Shown here: piece after piece, positions 6,150 through 6,495 of the stretch
How the letters are laid out: every line of letters begins with the position of its first letter
Position numbering within the stretch: the stretch's first letter is position 1
Assembly (NCBI GenBank): GCA_027076245.1
Contig: JALTKC010000145.1
Location: 1 to 6,495 of the forward strand
Direction of reading: 5' to 3'
DNA: 6,495 nucleotides
Source of the DNA: Gammaproteobacteria bacterium
GTDB taxonomy: Bacteria; Pseudomonadota; Gammaproteobacteria; GRL18
Translations under genes and position numbers: made by a program
The notes under the pieces: model-generated
The model's database searches: none
What the model was told of the DNA's origin: nothing
What the model saw: only the letters and a program-made list of their open reading frames with translations

Positions 6150-6190
6150 CTGTAAAAATGGTGTCAATTTTTTTGCTTTTTCAAGCCCTA
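6150..6190 (-). promoter_or_regulatory. Probable promoter region of the fliE operon, sigma class ambiguous
   Basis: This A-rich 75-bp gap between the activator gene and fliE holds three overlapping candidates on the minus strand. (1) GG-N10-GC at 6188-6175 has the invariant sigma-54 dinucleotides at correct spacing, but the rest of the consensus is poor. (2) TGACACC-N4-TTACA at 6166-6151 matches the sigma-54 consensus except that the second G at -24 and the G at -12 are both A. (3) TTGACA at 6167-6162 is a perfect sigma-70 -35 box, but only a weak TTAACA lies 17 bp downstream. Homologous operons in Vibrio and Pseudomonas are RpoN-dependent, which favours a sigma-54 element. The sequence does not decide between them. 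Confidence 0.4.
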
Positions 6191-6198
6191 CTGATTTG

Positions 6199-6495
6199 TT
6201 AAGCAGTTTTCGCGCCAAATCCACCGGGAACAGTAATTCCGTGCTCACGCATTTTGGCCAGCTTGTAGCGTAATGTTCTCTGGCTGATCCCCAGTTTTTC
6301 CGCAGCCATTTTCCGATTACCCATTGTGGCGTGCAAAATTTCCAGAATTTTATTAAATTCCCGGTTTTTTAGTTCATCATTCAGGCTGGATGCGCTTTCA
6401 TTAACTGATGCAGCGGGTGCAGCACTGGTAACAGCCGACCCGGATTCTGTCCCGGCTATAAGGCTTTCAGCCACAAACGGCTGTTCCTTCAAACC
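6199..6495 (-). CDS. fleR: FleR/FlrC-type sigma-54-dependent response regulator, C-terminal fragment (5' end outside window)
   Basis: Only the last 98 codons are present. The reading frame runs off the right edge, so the TTG at 6490-6492 is an internal Leu codon and not a start. The visible part is an Ala/Ser-rich linker (roughly the first 40 residues) followed by a Fis-type helix-turn-helix containing NRKMAAEKLGISQRTLRYKL, the DNA-binding end of NtrC-family enhancer-binding proteins. The receiver and AAA+ domains would lie outside the window. In Pseudomonas and Vibrio, FleR/FlrC is the response regulator that, with RpoN, activates mid-hierarchy flagellar operons, and its gene sits directly upstream of fliE, as here. 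The stop is TAA at 6199-6201. FleQ/FlrA also ends in a Fis-type HTH and is the main alternative. The position next to fliE and the TLRYKLAKMREHG ending favour FleR/FlrC. Confidence 0.82.
   Translation of the reverse strand, partial: GLKEQPFVAESLIAGTESGSAVTSAAPAASVNESASSLNDELKNREFNKILEILHATMGNRKMAAEKLGISQRTLRYKLAKMREHGITVPGGFGAKTA

Noticed and set aside
6175..6188. An intrinsic terminator after the activator gene (GCTT/AAGC stem)
   Set aside because: The stem is only 4 bp and is followed by an A-run, not a U-run, in the direction of transcription.

Overview
The window is a stretch of a gammaproteobacterial polar-type flagellar gene cluster. Every gene lies on the minus strand, so the transcription order is from high to low coordinates: the 3' end of a FleR/FlrC-type sigma-54 activator gene, then fliE, fliF, fliG, fliH, fliI and fliJ. 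The order fleR(flrC)-fliE-F-G-H-I-J, and protein features such as the Fis-type helix-turn-helix end of FleR and the RSM-containing N-terminus of FliE, match Pseudomonas/Vibrio-like flagellar regulons. The species cannot be named from this sequence. The tandem 7-bp repeats around fliJ recall large sulfur bacteria, but that is only a hint.

Layout, right to left. 6495-6199: C-terminal 98 residues of the activator. 6198-6124: a short intergenic region holding a probable but ambiguous promoter for the fli operon. 6123-2190: fliE, fliF, fliG and fliH. The gaps are 35 bp (fliE/fliF) and 73 bp (fliF/fliG, with a GC-rich hairpin), and fliG overlaps fliH by 8 bp. 2187-745: fliI, 2 bp after fliH. 744-640: a 105-bp gap filled almost entirely by about 13 units of the heptamer TTTTAGG. 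639-184: fliJ. 183-1: non-coding, with five perfect copies of a second heptamer (GCGTTGA), a degenerate third one (GAATTTA), and a near-perfect sigma-54 promoter at 34-50 pointing out of the window. That promoter should drive the next flagellar operon.

How the genes work together. FliF forms the MS ring, FliE joins that ring to the rod, and FliG is the torque-generating switch protein on its cytoplasmic face. FliH, FliI and FliJ are the stator, hexameric ATPase and central stalk of the flagellar type III export apparatus. FleR/FlrC-type activators work with RpoN to switch on mid-hierarchy flagellar operons, which fits the sigma-54 promoter at the left edge.

The proteins look complete and conventional, and I see no unknown enzymatic or defence system. 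The unusual part is non-coding: two unrelated tandem heptamer arrays bracket fliJ, one of them occupies its translation-initiation region, and fliJ has no recognisable Shine-Dalgarno sequence.
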